This document shows, one piece after another, positions 1 to 11,646 of a stretch of DNA of 64,000 bases; positions within the stretch are counted from its first letter, which is position 1, and each line of letters starts with the position of its first letter. The translations under genes and the position numbers were made by a program. Source of the DNA: Methylobacterium sp. J-026 (lineage in GTDB: Bacteria > Pseudomonadota > Alphaproteobacteria > Rhizobiales > Beijerinckiaceae). The DNA lies in contig NZ_JAKSYC010000343.1 in NCBI RefSeq assembly GCF_022829585.1, positions 1-64,000 of the forward strand, in the 5' to 3' direction. The notes beneath the pieces were generated by a model that was given only the letters and a program-made list of their open reading frames with translations, did no database searches and was not told where the DNA came from.

Positions 1-402
1 ATGATTGCTGGAAATCTGAGGGGCAATAAGGAGCAAATGCTGGCCAGCCTGCAGCGTCCTGAGCCGATCCGCGATCGGCATCCCTTTCTCGGTGCAAGAA
101 TGCACGACCCCATCTACGAACGCTCGCGCAAGGAGTCTTCCGGATTCGGAGGCTGAAGGCGCGTCCATGATTTGAGGCCGCAAGAGAATCTCCGGCATCA
201 GCCCGGATATCGGAACCGGCTTGATAACGCAGGTCTTTGATTCGACATCATCTATTTCCGACCGCCCGCGGCCACCTTGCGGGTTGATGCTCCCGGGAAC
301 AGATCTTGGGCTTTGTCGACCGATCCGCACGCCGTCACAAGATCGCGAAGGGATTCCTGCACCGCCGAAGCGCCGGGCCGTCCCCTGGCCGGTAGCCAAC
401 AT
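1..402 (-). CDS. Hypothetical protein, 3' end outside window
   Basis: A reading frame on the minus strand stays open from an ATG at 402 to the left edge, about 134 codons, with other possible ATG starts at 198 and 168. The last 60 or so residues (containing GRLLARAFVDGVV and ADRLRTLQAGQHLLL) look more like a folded protein than the glycine- and arginine-rich first part, so the true start may be one of the inner ATGs. I do not recognise the family. A strong-looking minus-strand promoter lies just upstream at 416-444 and would transcribe it almost without a leader if the ATG at 402 is used. Codon choice is less GC-biased than in neighbouring genes. Confidence 0.3.
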   Translation of the reverse strand, partial: MLATGQGTARRFGGAGIPSRSCDGVRIGRQSPRSVPGSINPQGGRGRSEIDDVESKTCVIKPVPISGLMPEILLRPQIMDAPSASESGRLLARAFVDGVVHSCTEKGMPIADRLRTLQAGQHLLLIAPQISSNH

Positions 403-415
403 CGCCGCTGACGCC

Positions 416-456
416 ATAAAAATGTAAGTCTAGCTTTACGTCAAGCAAGCTTTACA
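416..456 (-). promoter_or_regulatory. Sigma70-like promoter overlapped by two PpsR-like half-perfect sites
   Basis: On the minus strand a -35 TTGACG (444-439) and a -10 TTTTAT (421-416) are separated by exactly 17 bases. Two elements of the form TGT-N12-ACA with one mismatch each overlap the promoter: TGT-N12-ACG at 456-439 and CGT-N12-ACA at 440-423. TGT-N12-ACA is the known operator of PpsR/CrtJ photosynthesis repressors, and the next gene upstream encodes an AerR/PpaA-type protein. The regulatory reading is inference. Confidence 0.45.
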
Positions 457-837
457 CGCACCGCACAGTCTGCCTATCGTGCGGCTCCGGGCGGGGATAC
501 GCCCGACGGCAGCGCGGGAGAGGGCATGATGGTCGATCGGTGTCTCTATTTGGCGGCGGCTGCGGGATTGATTCTCTTCGCGGCGCCGGCTGGCGCTATC
601 ATCGACCACCGGATCCGGTTCGGTCGCTGGCCCTATTGAGCCCACACGGCGCTCAAGCGTGGTCCGGATCCGCGATCCCGCAGGGATCGATCGGATTCGG
701 CTTGGTTCTCCAAGATTCGATCGGACATGCACGGCCTCCGGGCCGCACACGGAGGCTGAAGCCTTGACCCTGGGGCAGACGACGGCAGGGCGAGCACCCG
801 TCGGCGTCGAACGCGGATCGCGACGCAGCCGCCGAGG
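457..837. other. Intergenic stretch, no supported gene
   Basis: About 380 bases between the end of the AerR-like gene and the minus-strand promoter. Several overlapping open frames exist on both strands, but they are arginine- and serine-rich frames of the kind produced by GC-rich DNA and show no domain signature. I see no RNA gene. Confidence 0.4.
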
Positions 838-1728
838 CTACGCGCGCAAGGCGACGTCGACGCCGAATTCGAGCAGGCGCTGGGCGAGGAGGACGGCCGT
901 GGCCGCGTCGACCGCAGAGGCATCCGCTCCAACCCGGGCGACGAGTTCTGGATGCTCGAGGAACACCGGACCGCCGACCATGACCCCGATGGTTCTGTTG
1001 CAAGAGGCTTCGCGCACGGAGCGGATCGCCTCCGCGAGCTGGTCGAGCCGCGTCGCGTTGCTCAGCGTCAGGCCCACGACGGCGAACCATTCGGACGCCA
1101 CCAGAGCGGCGATCTCCTCCGGGCTGGAGGAGAGGCCGCTCGACACGATCCAGCCCGCTCTGCGCAGGAACTGCTCCACGATCCGCACGCCGAATGTGTG
1201 CTGTTCGCCGGGAGCGCCCATCAGCAGAAGGCGCCGTTTCCCATCGAGCGGGATTGCCTCGCCGTCGATCCGGAATCGGGTCACGAGATGCTGAAGGCGG
1301 GCGACGCCCGTCGTCACCTCGATGAGATCGCACAGATCGTCGTCCCACATCCGGCCCAGCAGCGCCGCCGCAGGTGCCAGGAGATCGAGGAACAGGCGAT
1401 CCAACGGATGGCCTTCCGCCAGCAGGACCGCGAAAGCCTCGATGACCGGCGCATCCTCCCGTGCGAGCGCCAGGTCGGTGAAGGCGGCGATCTGCTCAAC
1501 GTCAGGCTTGAAGACCGGCTTCGACTCAGCCGTCACGAAACCGCGATGCAGCAGCATCAATTGCGGGAGGATCTCGGCCTGGACGACCTGCCCCAGGGCC
1601 AAGCACCGCGCTCTGGCGGCGTCGGCGGCGCGTTTGCGCGCATAGACTTGACGGGCTTCCGCCTCCCGCTCGGTTTCCGGGGGAGAGCTCTCGCCCCAGT
1701 GACCTTCGGACGAAGCAAGGTTCTGCAT
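838..1728 (-). CDS. AerR/PpaA-type cobalamin (SCHIC) domain regulator
   Basis: A 296-residue cytoplasmic protein with the two-part layout of cobalamin-binding sensors. An all-helical region (about 75-155) includes GRMWDDDLCDL and a VARLQ segment. A Rossmann-like B12-binding fold (about 165-290) includes GEQHTFGVRIVEQFLRRAGW with H177 and a closing VMVGGPVF strand. The QHTFG sequence departs from the DxHxxG of corrinoid enzymes and resembles the AerR/PpaA/AppA SCHIC group, which antagonises the photosynthesis repressor PpsR in response to light or redox state. It is transcribed toward the promoter carrying PpsR-like half-sites at 416-456. The family call is good; the partner is inferred. Confidence 0.75.
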   Translation of the reverse strand: MQNLASSEGHWGESSPPETEREAEARQVYARKRAADAARARCLALGQVVQAEILPQLMLLHRGFVTAESKPVFKPDVEQIAAFTDLALAREDAPVIEAFAVLLAEGHPLDRLFLDLLAPAAALLGRMWDDDLCDLIEVTTGVARLQHLVTRFRIDGEAIPLDGKRRLLLMGAPGEQHTFGVRIVEQFLRRAGWIVSSGLSSSPEEIAALVASEWFAVVGLTLSNATRLDQLAEAIRSVREASCNRTIGVMVGGPVFLEHPELVARVGADASAVDAATAVLLAQRLLEFGVDVALRA

Positions 1729-2127
1729 CGTCCCCCTCCCGGTGCCAATGCGTCGGTGGCCTTGGTGGCCAATCGATCGCGGGGTTGCATCAGAACCGCC
1801 ATGCGGCGGAATGTAAAGGCCGACCGAAGAGGGTCGGATTGGGCCTGCGAAACGCGCGCGCCGCGCGGATGCACGGGGTGTCAGCCGCCCCGTTCACCCG
1901 CAGGCGGCCGCGGATTCCGGTCGCCCCGCGCGTTCATGCCAACCGGCTGCGTCACGGCGAGGCCGCTTGCCTGCCCCGGCGATGGGAGCGCCGCTCAAGG
2001 GCTACGAACTTCGCGATGACGGCCACGGACGCCTCGATCCACGGTCTCGATATGACCGGTACCCACCCTGCCTACCGTTCTTCGTGGCACCGGTCGCCCG
2101 GTCCGGCCGGCGACAAATAGCCGTGGC
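1729..2127. other. Divergent intergenic region
   Basis: About 400 bases between the starts of the AerR-like gene (leftward) and the hydrolase gene (rightward). It must hold the promoters of both. No convincing open frame, RNA gene or repeat was seen; a single TTTACA half-site lies near 1810 on the minus strand. Confidence 0.4.
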
Positions 2128-3690
2128 GTGCCGGCTCAAACTGTCGTGAGGTGGTTTCGTCGAACGACTTTTCGCGCGGTGGTGGCGGCCCTGGCGCTCG
2201 GCGCGATCACGGCAGCGCTCTGGCACCTGCACGCGGAGACCGACGGCCTCGCCATCGAGACGGTCTCGATCGACGGGACCCCGGCGACGGTCTTCCGTGA
2301 ACGGGCCGGGGCCGCCGGCCCCGTCGTGGTGATCGCCCACGGCTTTGCCGGATCGCAGCAGTTGATGCTGCCCTTCGCGACCACCCTGGCGCATGCGGGG
2401 TACGTCGCGGTGACCTTCGACTTTCCCGGCCACGGCCGCAACCCGGCACCGCTGACGGGCAGCATCACCCGGGAGGACGGGGCCACCCGCAATCTGGTGG
2501 AGGTGACAGAGCGCGTCACCGAACGGGTCCGGGCGCGCGGGGACGGGCGCCTCGCCCTGCTCGGCCACTCGATGGCCTCGGATATCGTCGTGCGCGTCGC
2601 GCAGGTGTTGCCCGGCGTGGTCGCGACCGTCGCGGTCTCGATGTTCTCGCCGGCCGTAACGCGGGAGAGCCCGCGCGATCTGCTGATCATCGTCGGCGGC
2701 TGGGAAGAGGCCCTGCGCCGGGAGGCCCTGCGGGCGGTCGGACTGGTCTCGGACCCGGAGCCACCGCGTGAGAACGTCACCTACGGTGACCCCCGACTCG
2801 GCACGGCGCGGCGCGCGGCGGTCTCGGAGGGCGTCGAGCATATCGGCGTGCTGTATGCCCGCGCGAGCCTCGAAGCGGCTGTCGCCTGGCTCGATGGGGC
2901 CTTCGACAGGTCGTCGCCCGCGCCGAAACCGCCCGATCGGCGTGGTCCCTGGATTCTGGTCCTGCTCGCGGGCGTCGTGGCGCTGGCATGGCCGATCGCG
3001 CAATATCTGCCCGTGGTCAGCCCGACGCCCCGCGGCGCTGGCCTCGGCTGGGGGCGCCTGTGGCCGGCGCTCGTCGTCCCCGCCGTCGCCACACCGCTGA
3101 TCCTGCGCATCCTGCCGACCCATGTCCTGCCGGTCCTCGTCGCGGATTACCTCGCAGCGCATTTCGCGGTGTACGGCCTGCTGACGGCCGGCTGCCTCCG
3201 GTGGCGGCGACAGCGATCCGCCCCGATGCCGGCCACCGCGCGACCCGTGGCGATCGGGGCGCTGACGGCTGGAGCGATGGCCGTCACCCTCTACGGCTTC
3301 GTCGGACTGGTGCTTCCGATCGATGCCTACGTGACGTCCTTCGTGCCGGGGTCGAACCGGGTCATTCTCATCCTGGCGATGCTCATCGGCACCATCCCGT
3401 TCTTTCTCGCCGACGAATGGCTGACGCGCGGGCCGGGCGCCGGGCGCGGCGCCTACGCCGCCTCGAAGCTCGCCTTCCTGCTCTCGCTGGGGCTCGCCGT
3501 CGGGCTCGACTTCGGCCGCCTTTTCTTCCTCGTCATCATCGTGCCGGTGATCCTGCTGTTCTTCCTGGTCTATGGTGCGATCGGCACTTGGGCTTACCGG
3601 CGCACCGGCCATCCCTGGGTCGCCGGGATCGCCAACGCGATCGCCTTCGCCTGGGCGATCGGCGTCACCTTCCCGTTGCTGGCCGGATGA
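2128..3690 (+). CDS. Membrane-anchored alpha/beta hydrolase with C-terminal multi-TM domain
   Basis: A 520-residue protein starting at GTG. An N-terminal membrane anchor (about 15-33) precedes an alpha/beta hydrolase domain (about 40-295) with an oxyanion-type HGFAGS at 71-76, a FDFPGHGRN strand-turn and the nucleophile elbow GHSMAS with S148. Roughly from residue 270 to the end there are about six to seven hydrophobic segments, so about half of the protein is membrane-embedded. The hydrolase part resembles esterase/lipase-type proteins; the substrate cannot be told. The fusion to a multi-pass domain suggests a lipid or membrane-associated substrate, which is inference. It appears monocistronic. 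Confidence 0.75.
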   Translation: MPAQTVVRWFRRTTFRAVVAALALGAITAALWHLHAETDGLAIETVSIDGTPATVFRERAGAAGPVVVIAHGFAGSQQLMLPFATTLAHAGYVAVTFDFPGHGRNPAPLTGSITREDGATRNLVEVTERVTERVRARGDGRLALLGHSMASDIVVRVAQVLPGVVATVAVSMFSPAVTRESPRDLLIIVGGWEEALRREALRAVGLVSDPEPPRENVTYGDPRLGTARRAAVSEGVEHIGVLYARASLEAAVAWLDGAFDRSSPAPKPPDRRGPWILVLLAGVVALAWPIAQYLPVVSPTPRGAGLGWGRLWPALVVPAVATPLILRILPTHVLPVLVADYLAAHFAVYGLLTAGCLRWRRQRSAPMPATARPVAIGALTAGAMAVTLYGFVGLVLPIDAYVTSFVPGSNRVILILAMLIGTIPFFLADEWLTRGPGAGRGAYAASKLAFLLSLGLAVGLDFGRLFFLVIIVPVILLFFLVYGAIGTWAYRRTGHPWVAGIANAIAFAWAIGVTFPLLAG

Positions 3691-4056
3691 TCGAGGGGAG
3701 GCGTTCTCGGGCCAGCCGCCGACCCGGCCTGTGTATCGGATCCGCTTCCGGACGATCCGGACCGCCCCCGTCCCTCCGCCGCCCCGGAACGTCAGGGACG
3801 GTATCCCGTGCCTCGAAGGCCAAGCTGTAAGCGAGGGTTTCCGCGTGGTATCGGCTGAAGATGGCCGTCCGTGAAACCCTCACCGCCGCGATATCCCCCG
3901 CGCCGCAGGCATGCCCGGGGGAATGGGCACAGTCCGGCCGAAGCGGCAGCGACGCGGCCAGATCGACCAGCCGGATGCGCGAACAGAACGCGTCGGACAT
4001 CCTGAGGACGGAATGGATCCGACGCGCCGCCGCCGCATGCGAGGGCCGCTGACCCC
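3691..4056. other. Intergenic stretch, no supported gene
   Basis: About 365 bases between the hydrolase and the histidine kinase. A minus-strand open frame of 135 codons (3665-4072) overlaps both flanking genes and shows no recognisable domain, so I do not call it. The upstream signals of the kinase gene should lie here. Confidence 0.35.
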
Positions 4057-6972
4057 ATGCGACAGGCATCACGTTTCCCGATCGGCGGTGGAGCCATGGG
4101 TGATGCCATCCGCTCGCACGACTGGTCGGCGACCCCGCTCGGGCCGGTCGAGGGATGGCCAGCGGCGCTGAGCGTCGCGCTGGAGATCATGCTGAACTCT
4201 GCGCAGAGCATGTACCTCGTCTGGGGTCCGGACCTGACGTTCCTCTTCAACGACGCCTACCGGCCGATCCTCGGAGCATCCCGCGGCGACGCGCTCGGCC
4301 ACCCGCTTCCGGCGGTTCAGCCGGATATGTGGGCCGTCGTCCGAGGCTCCGTGGAACGGGCCCTCACTGGCGAGGCCACCCGTCTCGTCGACGAACCGGT
4401 CGCGACGCAGCGGCACGAGGAGGGAGCGACCCCCCGGTCTTATTCCTTCGCGCCGGTTCATGACGGGGCTGTCGTATCGGGCGTCCTCTGCCTCGCCACC
4501 GATGCCACGGACCGCGTGCCCGCCCGGGGGGGCGGGCCCGTCCCACCTCTTCGTACCGATCCGGCATCGGCCAGCGGCGCCGAGCGTCTCGAAGCCGCCC
4601 GAGCGGCCACCCGAGCAAGCCAGGCGCGCCTATCCCTGGCCGTCGATATCGCGCGCCTCGGCATCTTCGAGTGGGACACCGTCACCGGCGGCGTCGAGAT
4701 GGATGCGAGAAGCCGCGAGATCTTCGGTCTGGCCCCTGACGGACCCGTCCATCAGGACGCGGTGTTCGCCCGGCTGGAGAAGGTGGACGTCGAGCGTGCC
4801 TATGCCTTGACGGAGGAGGCCCGCTCGCATGGTGCCGAGGTCGTGGCGGATTATCGTGTCACGCGCCCCGACGGCACGACCCGAACGATCCGGAGCTCCA
4901 ATCAGCCGGTTCAGGAAAACGGTGGCCACCTGCGGATGGTCGGCGTCTTCCACGATGTCACCGGGCTGAGGCAGGTGGAGGCCGACCTGCGTGCCCTGAA
5001 CGCGGACTTGGAGCGCAGGGTCATCGAGCGCACGCAGGCGCGGGGACGAACCTGGGCGGTCGCGCCCGACCTGATGGGGGCCCTGAACGAGCGCGGCTAT
5101 TTCGAGACGTCGAACCCCGCCTGGGGGACGCTGCTCGGATGGTCGGAAGCCGACATCGCGCGCATTCCGATCTGGGATCTCCTGCACCCGGACGACGTGG
5201 AGCGCACAAGGACCAATTTTCGCGAGGTCTTCCAAGATCAGAGGCTCGCCAGGGAAGCGAACCGCTACCGGTGCAAGGACGGCTCTTACCGTTGGATCTC
5301 CTGGATCGGCGTGCCCGAGGACCGGCTCGTCTACTGCACCGGCCGCGACATCACGGTCGAGCGGGAGCGGGAGGTCGAACTCGCGGCCAGGACGGCCGAG
5401 CGCAACCTGCTCGCGACCATCGTCGAGAGCACCGACGTGATGATGATGGCCTGCGATCTGGACTACGGCATCCTCGCCCTCAACAGGGCCCATGCCGACA
5501 CGTTCGAGCGCGTCTACGGCATCCGGCCAAAGATCGGCGATAACTTGCTGGCTCTGCTGGCCGACCAGCCCGAACACCTCGCCCGGGTCAGGCTCGGCTG
5601 GGCACGCGGGCTCGCCGGCGAAGAGGGCACCTTCGTCGAGGAGTTCGGCGACCCGCGTCGGGAGCGTCCCTACTACGAGATCAGCTTCCGCACGTTGCGG
5701 GATGGGAACGGCCAACGCATCGGCTGCTACCAGTTCGTCACGGACGTGACCGAGCGATTTCGGGAACAGGCCATGCTGGCCAAGACGCAAGAACACCTCC
5801 GGCAATCCCAGAAGATGGAGGCCGTCGGGCAACTCACCGGGGGCGTCGCGCACGATTTCAACAACCTGCTGACCGTCATCAAGTCGTCCACCGACCTGCT
5901 GAAGAGGCCGAACCTCTCCGACGAGCGCCGCGCGCGATACATCGGGGCGATCTCGGACACCGTCGACCGGGCATCCCGGCTCACCGGCCAACTCCTCGCC
6001 TTCGCCCGCCGGCAAGCCCTCAGGCCGGAGGTGTTCGATGTCGGCCTGAGCGTCCAAGCCGTCGCGGATATGCTCGGGACGCTCATGGGCGCGCGCATCG
6101 CGATCACGACGGACCTTCCCGCGGAGGCGTGTTTCACCCACGCCGATCCGAGCCAGTTCGATACGGCCATGGTGAACATGGCGGTCAACGCGCGCGATGC
6201 CATGGACGGCGAGGGGCGCCTTACCATCCGCATCGAGGCGGCCGATGGGATGCCGGGCGGCGGCCCGCATCCCGCGATCCCGGGTCCGTTCGTCGCCGTG
6301 TCTGTCGCCGACACCGGCACCGGCATCCCGGCCGAGCGCCTGGAACAGATCTTCGAGCCGTTCTTCACCACGAAGGGCGTGGGCCAGGGTACGGGCTTGG
6401 GGCTGTCGCAGGTGTTCGGCTTCGCCAAGCAATCCGGCGGCGAGGTCAGGGTCGACAGCGAGGTGGGCGGCGGTGCGACCTTCACCCTGTACCTGCCGCG
6501 GGTGGAAGGGCAGGCACGGCTTGCGGACACGGGAGAGCCCGAGCCCTTGGTTGACGGTCATGGCACCCGCGTGCTCGTGGTCGAGGACAATGTCGCCGTC
6601 GGGACCTTCGCGACCCAGACCCTTGCCGAATTGGGCTACGACACCGTCTGGGCGTCGGACGCCGACCAGGCCTTGGCCGAGCTGGGGAAGGACGCCGACC
6701 GGTTCGACGTGGTTTTCTCGGACGTGGTCATGCCCGGCATGGACGGAATCGAGCTGGCGAGCGAGATCCGCCGACGGCACCGCGACCTGCCGGTGCTCCT
6801 GGCGTCCGGTTACAGCCACGTGCTCGCCGAGAAAGGCACGAGCGGGTTCGAGCTCCTCCACAAGCCGTATTCGGTGGAGGCCCTGTCCCGCGCCCTCCGG
6901 AAGGTTGTGCGACGGCGGGGGGCACAGCAGCCGTCGATGGCGAAATCACCCCGGGCGACCCCTGCGCGTTAG
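4057..6972 (+). CDS. Multi-PAS hybrid sensor histidine kinase
   Basis: A 971-residue soluble hybrid kinase without obvious membrane segments. The N-terminus (GGGAMGDAIRSHDWSATPLG followed by the WGPDLTFLFNDAY stretch) is the usual opening of a PAS-type sensor in this family, which supports the ATG at 4057. Three further PAS-like modules span roughly 190-580. The HisKA phospho-acceptor is in GGVAHDFNNLL (H599). The HATPase has an N-box (NMAVNARDAM), a G1 box (VADTGTGIP) and an FxxFFTTK/GTGLGL segment. A receiver domain follows with phospho-acceptor D889 in VFSDVVMPGMDG. There is no output domain, so an outside partner must receive the phosphate. The signal is unknown; PAS domains often bind flavin or haem. 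Confidence 0.88.
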   Translation: MRQASRFPIGGGAMGDAIRSHDWSATPLGPVEGWPAALSVALEIMLNSAQSMYLVWGPDLTFLFNDAYRPILGASRGDALGHPLPAVQPDMWAVVRGSVERALTGEATRLVDEPVATQRHEEGATPRSYSFAPVHDGAVVSGVLCLATDATDRVPARGGGPVPPLRTDPASASGAERLEAARAATRASQARLSLAVDIARLGIFEWDTVTGGVEMDARSREIFGLAPDGPVHQDAVFARLEKVDVERAYALTEEARSHGAEVVADYRVTRPDGTTRTIRSSNQPVQENGGHLRMVGVFHDVTGLRQVEADLRALNADLERRVIERTQARGRTWAVAPDLMGALNERGYFETSNPAWGTLLGWSEADIARIPIWDLLHPDDVERTRTNFREVFQDQRLAREANRYRCKDGSYRWISWIGVPEDRLVYCTGRDITVEREREVELAARTAERNLLATIVESTDVMMMACDLDYGILALNRAHADTFERVYGIRPKIGDNLLALLADQPEHLARVRLGWARGLAGEEGTFVEEFGDPRRERPYYEISFRTLRDGNGQRIGCYQFVTDVTERFREQAMLAKTQEHLRQSQKMEAVGQLTGGVAHDFNNLLTVIKSSTDLLKRPNLSDERRARYIGAISDTVDRASRLTGQLLAFARRQALRPEVFDVGLSVQAVADMLGTLMGARIAITTDLPAEACFTHADPSQFDTAMVNMAVNARDAMDGEGRLTIRIEAADGMPGGGPHPAIPGPFVAVSVADTGTGIPAERLEQIFEPFFTTKGVGQGTGLGLSQVFGFAKQSGGEVRVDSEVGGGATFTLYLPRVEGQARLADTGEPEPLVDGHGTRVLVVEDNVAVGTFATQTLAELGYDTVWASDADQALAELGKDADRFDVVFSDVVMPGMDGIELASEIRRRHRDLPVLLASGYSHVLAEKGTSGFELLHKPYSVEALSRALRKVVRRRGAQQPSMAKSPRATPAR

Positions 6973-7069
6973 CATGCGAATGCCCGCCTCGAAGCGGTCA
7001 GTTCATCGATCGGCAGCGACCGAGGCCTAGCCGGTCGCAAGGTCTCGGTGACACGACAGATCCGGCCGA

Positions 7070-9514
<2,445 letters not shown>

Positions 9515-9693
9515 GTAATTCCTCGGGCAGGCGGGCCTTCACGCGGCGGAGGGGCTCGCGCCGTCAGGCGCCCACGCCTGAACTCTCACTCAATCTGCCT
9601 GATATAAGGGTTCCACCTTGAGATTGCACGATTTTTGCGCGGTCGCGGCAGACCCGATCCGCCCCTTTCTGACGCTCCCGCCTTAACGCGGCG

Positions 9694-10656
9694 TTAGCCT
9701 TCGATACCGTCCGCGCTGGCCCTGTCCAGCCGGTCGATCGCTTCCGCCGACAGGGTCAGCCGGGCGGCGCCGAGCAATTCGTCGAGCTGCGCCACGGAGG
9801 TCGCGCTGGCGATCGGTGCGGTGATCCCGGGGCGGGCGATCACCCAGGCCAAGGCCACCTGGGCCGGGCTCGCCCCATGCGCCGCGGCGACCGCGTCGAG
9901 GGCGTCAAGCAGGGCGAGGCCGCGGGGATTGATGTACTTGGCGACGCGGTTCTCCCGCGCCCGTCCGGCGGCGTCCTCCGCGGACCGGTACTTGCCGGTC
10001 AGGAACCCCGCCGCGAGGGAGAAGTAGCCGATGACGCCGACCTGCTCGGCCCGGCACAGCGGCTCCAGTTCGGCCTCGAAGCCGCGGGCGGCGAGGCTGT
10101 AATCCGGCTGCAGGCAGTCGTAGCGCGGCAGCCCCGCGGTGGCCGAGAGGGCCAGCGCCTCGGCGAGCCGCGGCGCGCCGTAATTCGAGGCGCCGATGGC
10201 GCGGACCTTCCCGGCCGCGATCAAGCGCTCGTAGGCCCGCAGCGTCTCGTCGAGGGGCACGTCGCCGTCGTCGAGATGCGACTGGTAGAGGTCGATGCGG
10301 TCGGTTCGGAGACGCTGCAGCGATGCCTCGCAGGCGCGCTCGATGTGGCGCGCCGAGAGGCCCTTTCCGGCCTCGCCCAGATCCATCCCGACCTTGGTGG
10401 CGAGCACGATCCGGTCGCGGACGCCCGGGCGGGCGGCGAGCCAGCGCCCGATCACCGCCTCGGATTCACCGCCGACATGGCCGGGTGCCCAGCGCGAGTA
10501 GACATCGGCGGTGTCGATGAAGTCGAAGCCGCACTCCACGAAGCGGTCGAGGATCGCGAAGGAGGCGGTCTCGTCGGCGGTCCAGCCGAAGACGTTGCCG
10601 CCGAGGCAGAAGGGCGCGACCGTGAGGTCGGAGCGGCCGATGCGGCGCTTGTCCAT
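9694..10656 (-). CDS. Aldo/keto reductase
   Basis: A 320-residue (beta/alpha)8 NADPH-dependent oxidoreductase. It opens with MDKRRIGRSDLTVAPFCLGG, has the catalytic DTADVYSRW tyrosine/aspartate segment near residue 50, the KVGMDLG lysine and an LYQSHLDDG histidine segment, and ends with the usual GITAPIASATSVAQLDELL cofactor-binding stretch. The substrate is unknown; the family reduces aldehydes and ketones. It begins four bases after the metallo-hydrolase gene upstream, so the two are probably co-transcribed, which would fit joint detoxification of reactive aldehydes. Confidence 0.9.
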   Translation of the reverse strand: MDKRRIGRSDLTVAPFCLGGNVFGWTADETASFAILDRFVECGFDFIDTADVYSRWAPGHVGGESEAVIGRWLAARPGVRDRIVLATKVGMDLGEAGKGLSARHIERACEASLQRLRTDRIDLYQSHLDDGDVPLDETLRAYERLIAAGKVRAIGASNYGAPRLAEALALSATAGLPRYDCLQPDYSLAARGFEAELEPLCRAEQVGVIGYFSLAAGFLTGKYRSAEDAAGRARENRVAKYINPRGLALLDALDAVAAAHGASPAQVALAWVIARPGITAPIASATSVAQLDELLGAARLTLSAEAIDRLDRASADGIEG

Positions 10657-10660
10657 GATG

Positions 10661-11305
10661 TCAGCCCTGCAGGAACGGATTGGAGACGCGCTCTTCGCCG
10701 AGCGTGCCGGTGGGCCCGTGACCGGGGATGAAGGCCACGTCGTCGCCGAGCGGTAGTACCTTCTCCATGATCGCCCGGATCAGCTGGTCGTGGTTGCCCC
10801 CGGGCAGGTCGGTGCGGCCGACCGAGCCCTTGAACACGACGTCGCCGACCAGGGCGAAGCGCGCATCCCGGCTCACGAAGACCACGCTGCCGGGGGAATG
10901 GCCCGGGCAATGGAGGATATCGAATTCGAGGCCGCCGACCGTCACCGCATCGCCGTCGTCGAGCCAGCGGTCCGGCGTCACGGCCCGGGCCTCGCCGAGC
11001 CCGTAATTGGCCGCCGTCTCGGGGAGCGAGTCGAGGAGGAACTTGTCGGCGCGGTGCGGCCCCTCGATCGGCACGCCGAGGCGTTCGCGCATCTCGTCGG
11101 CGCCGGCGGCGTGGTCGACATGGCCGTGGGTCAGCAGGATCTTCTCCACCTGCACGCCGTGCTCACGGATCGCCGCCTCGATTCGGTCGAGGTCGCCGCC
11201 GGGATCGACCACGGCGCCGACCTTGGTCGCGTCGTCCCAGATCAGGGTGCAATTCTGCTGGAAGGGCGTGACGGGGATGATCCCGGCGCGGGGCGTTCCT
11301 GGCAT
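10661..11305 (-). CDS. Metallo-beta-lactamase-fold hydrolase, glyoxalase II-like
   Basis: A 214-residue single-domain metallo-hydrolase with the full metal-binding set: THGHVDH near residues 60-66, HCPGHSPGS, the bridging aspartate in LVGDVVFKGSVGRTD, and a terminal FIPGHGPT histidine. The start PFQQNCTLIWDD is typical of the YcbL-type branch of glyoxalase II relatives, which hydrolyse thioesters such as S-lactoylglutathione or related compounds. I chose the ATG at 11305 because family members begin there; the upstream open frame is a GC-rich extension. It is the first gene of a pair with the aldo/keto reductase. Confidence 0.88.
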   Translation of the reverse strand: MPGTPRAGIIPVTPFQQNCTLIWDDATKVGAVVDPGGDLDRIEAAIREHGVQVEKILLTHGHVDHAAGADEMRERLGVPIEGPHRADKFLLDSLPETAANYGLGEARAVTPDRWLDDGDAVTVGGLEFDILHCPGHSPGSVVFVSRDARFALVGDVVFKGSVGRTDLPGGNHDQLIRAIMEKVLPLGDDVAFIPGHGPTGTLGEERVSNPFLQG

Positions 11306-11646
11306 CGCGTGACCTGTCCTGACGGCGCCCGGCGGGCGCGTTCGCGCTCCTAGTAGCGCGATCGGCGCCCGCGCACACCCTCGGGTGAGCGTCAGGCCGG
11401 GCGCCGCGTCAGCAGCACGTCGAGCCCGCCGATCCGGACGAAAGGGGAGCCGAAACCCTCCGATCTGTGCCGTCCCGGCCCCCTGCGCGGCGCTCGCCGG
11501 CTGGTCTCGCGCAGGACGGACGGAAGCGTCGTGGAAAGCGGCGCCGTCCAGATCCGTCCTTAAATCAGCCGCGTTGTGCACGCCCTGTTCGGGCGCGCGC
11601 CGGGACGGTCCGGCCCGTCCAGTCGCGTCTCCCGAACCCGGCCCGC
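11306..11646. other. Divergent intergenic region
   Basis: About 340 bases between the metallo-hydrolase gene (leftward) and the penicillin-binding protein gene (rightward). The open frame of the latter extends upstream to 11467, but that part is arginine-rich and unlike the family, so I treat it as untranslated. No RNA gene or repeat was seen. Confidence 0.4.

Noticed and set aside
2002..3612. A 536-codon open frame on the minus strand opposite the membrane hydrolase gene
   Set aside because: It is Arg/Gly/Asp-rich with no domain pattern and mirrors the codon structure of the true gene on the other strand.
3665..4072. Minus-strand 135-codon gene between hydrolase and kinase
   Set aside because: It overlaps both neighbours, lacks a ribosome site and family features.
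4630..6861. A 743-codon minus-strand frame opposite the histidine kinase
   Set aside because: No family motif, and the + strand gene shows every kinase motif in order; the antisense frame is a by-product of GC-rich codons.
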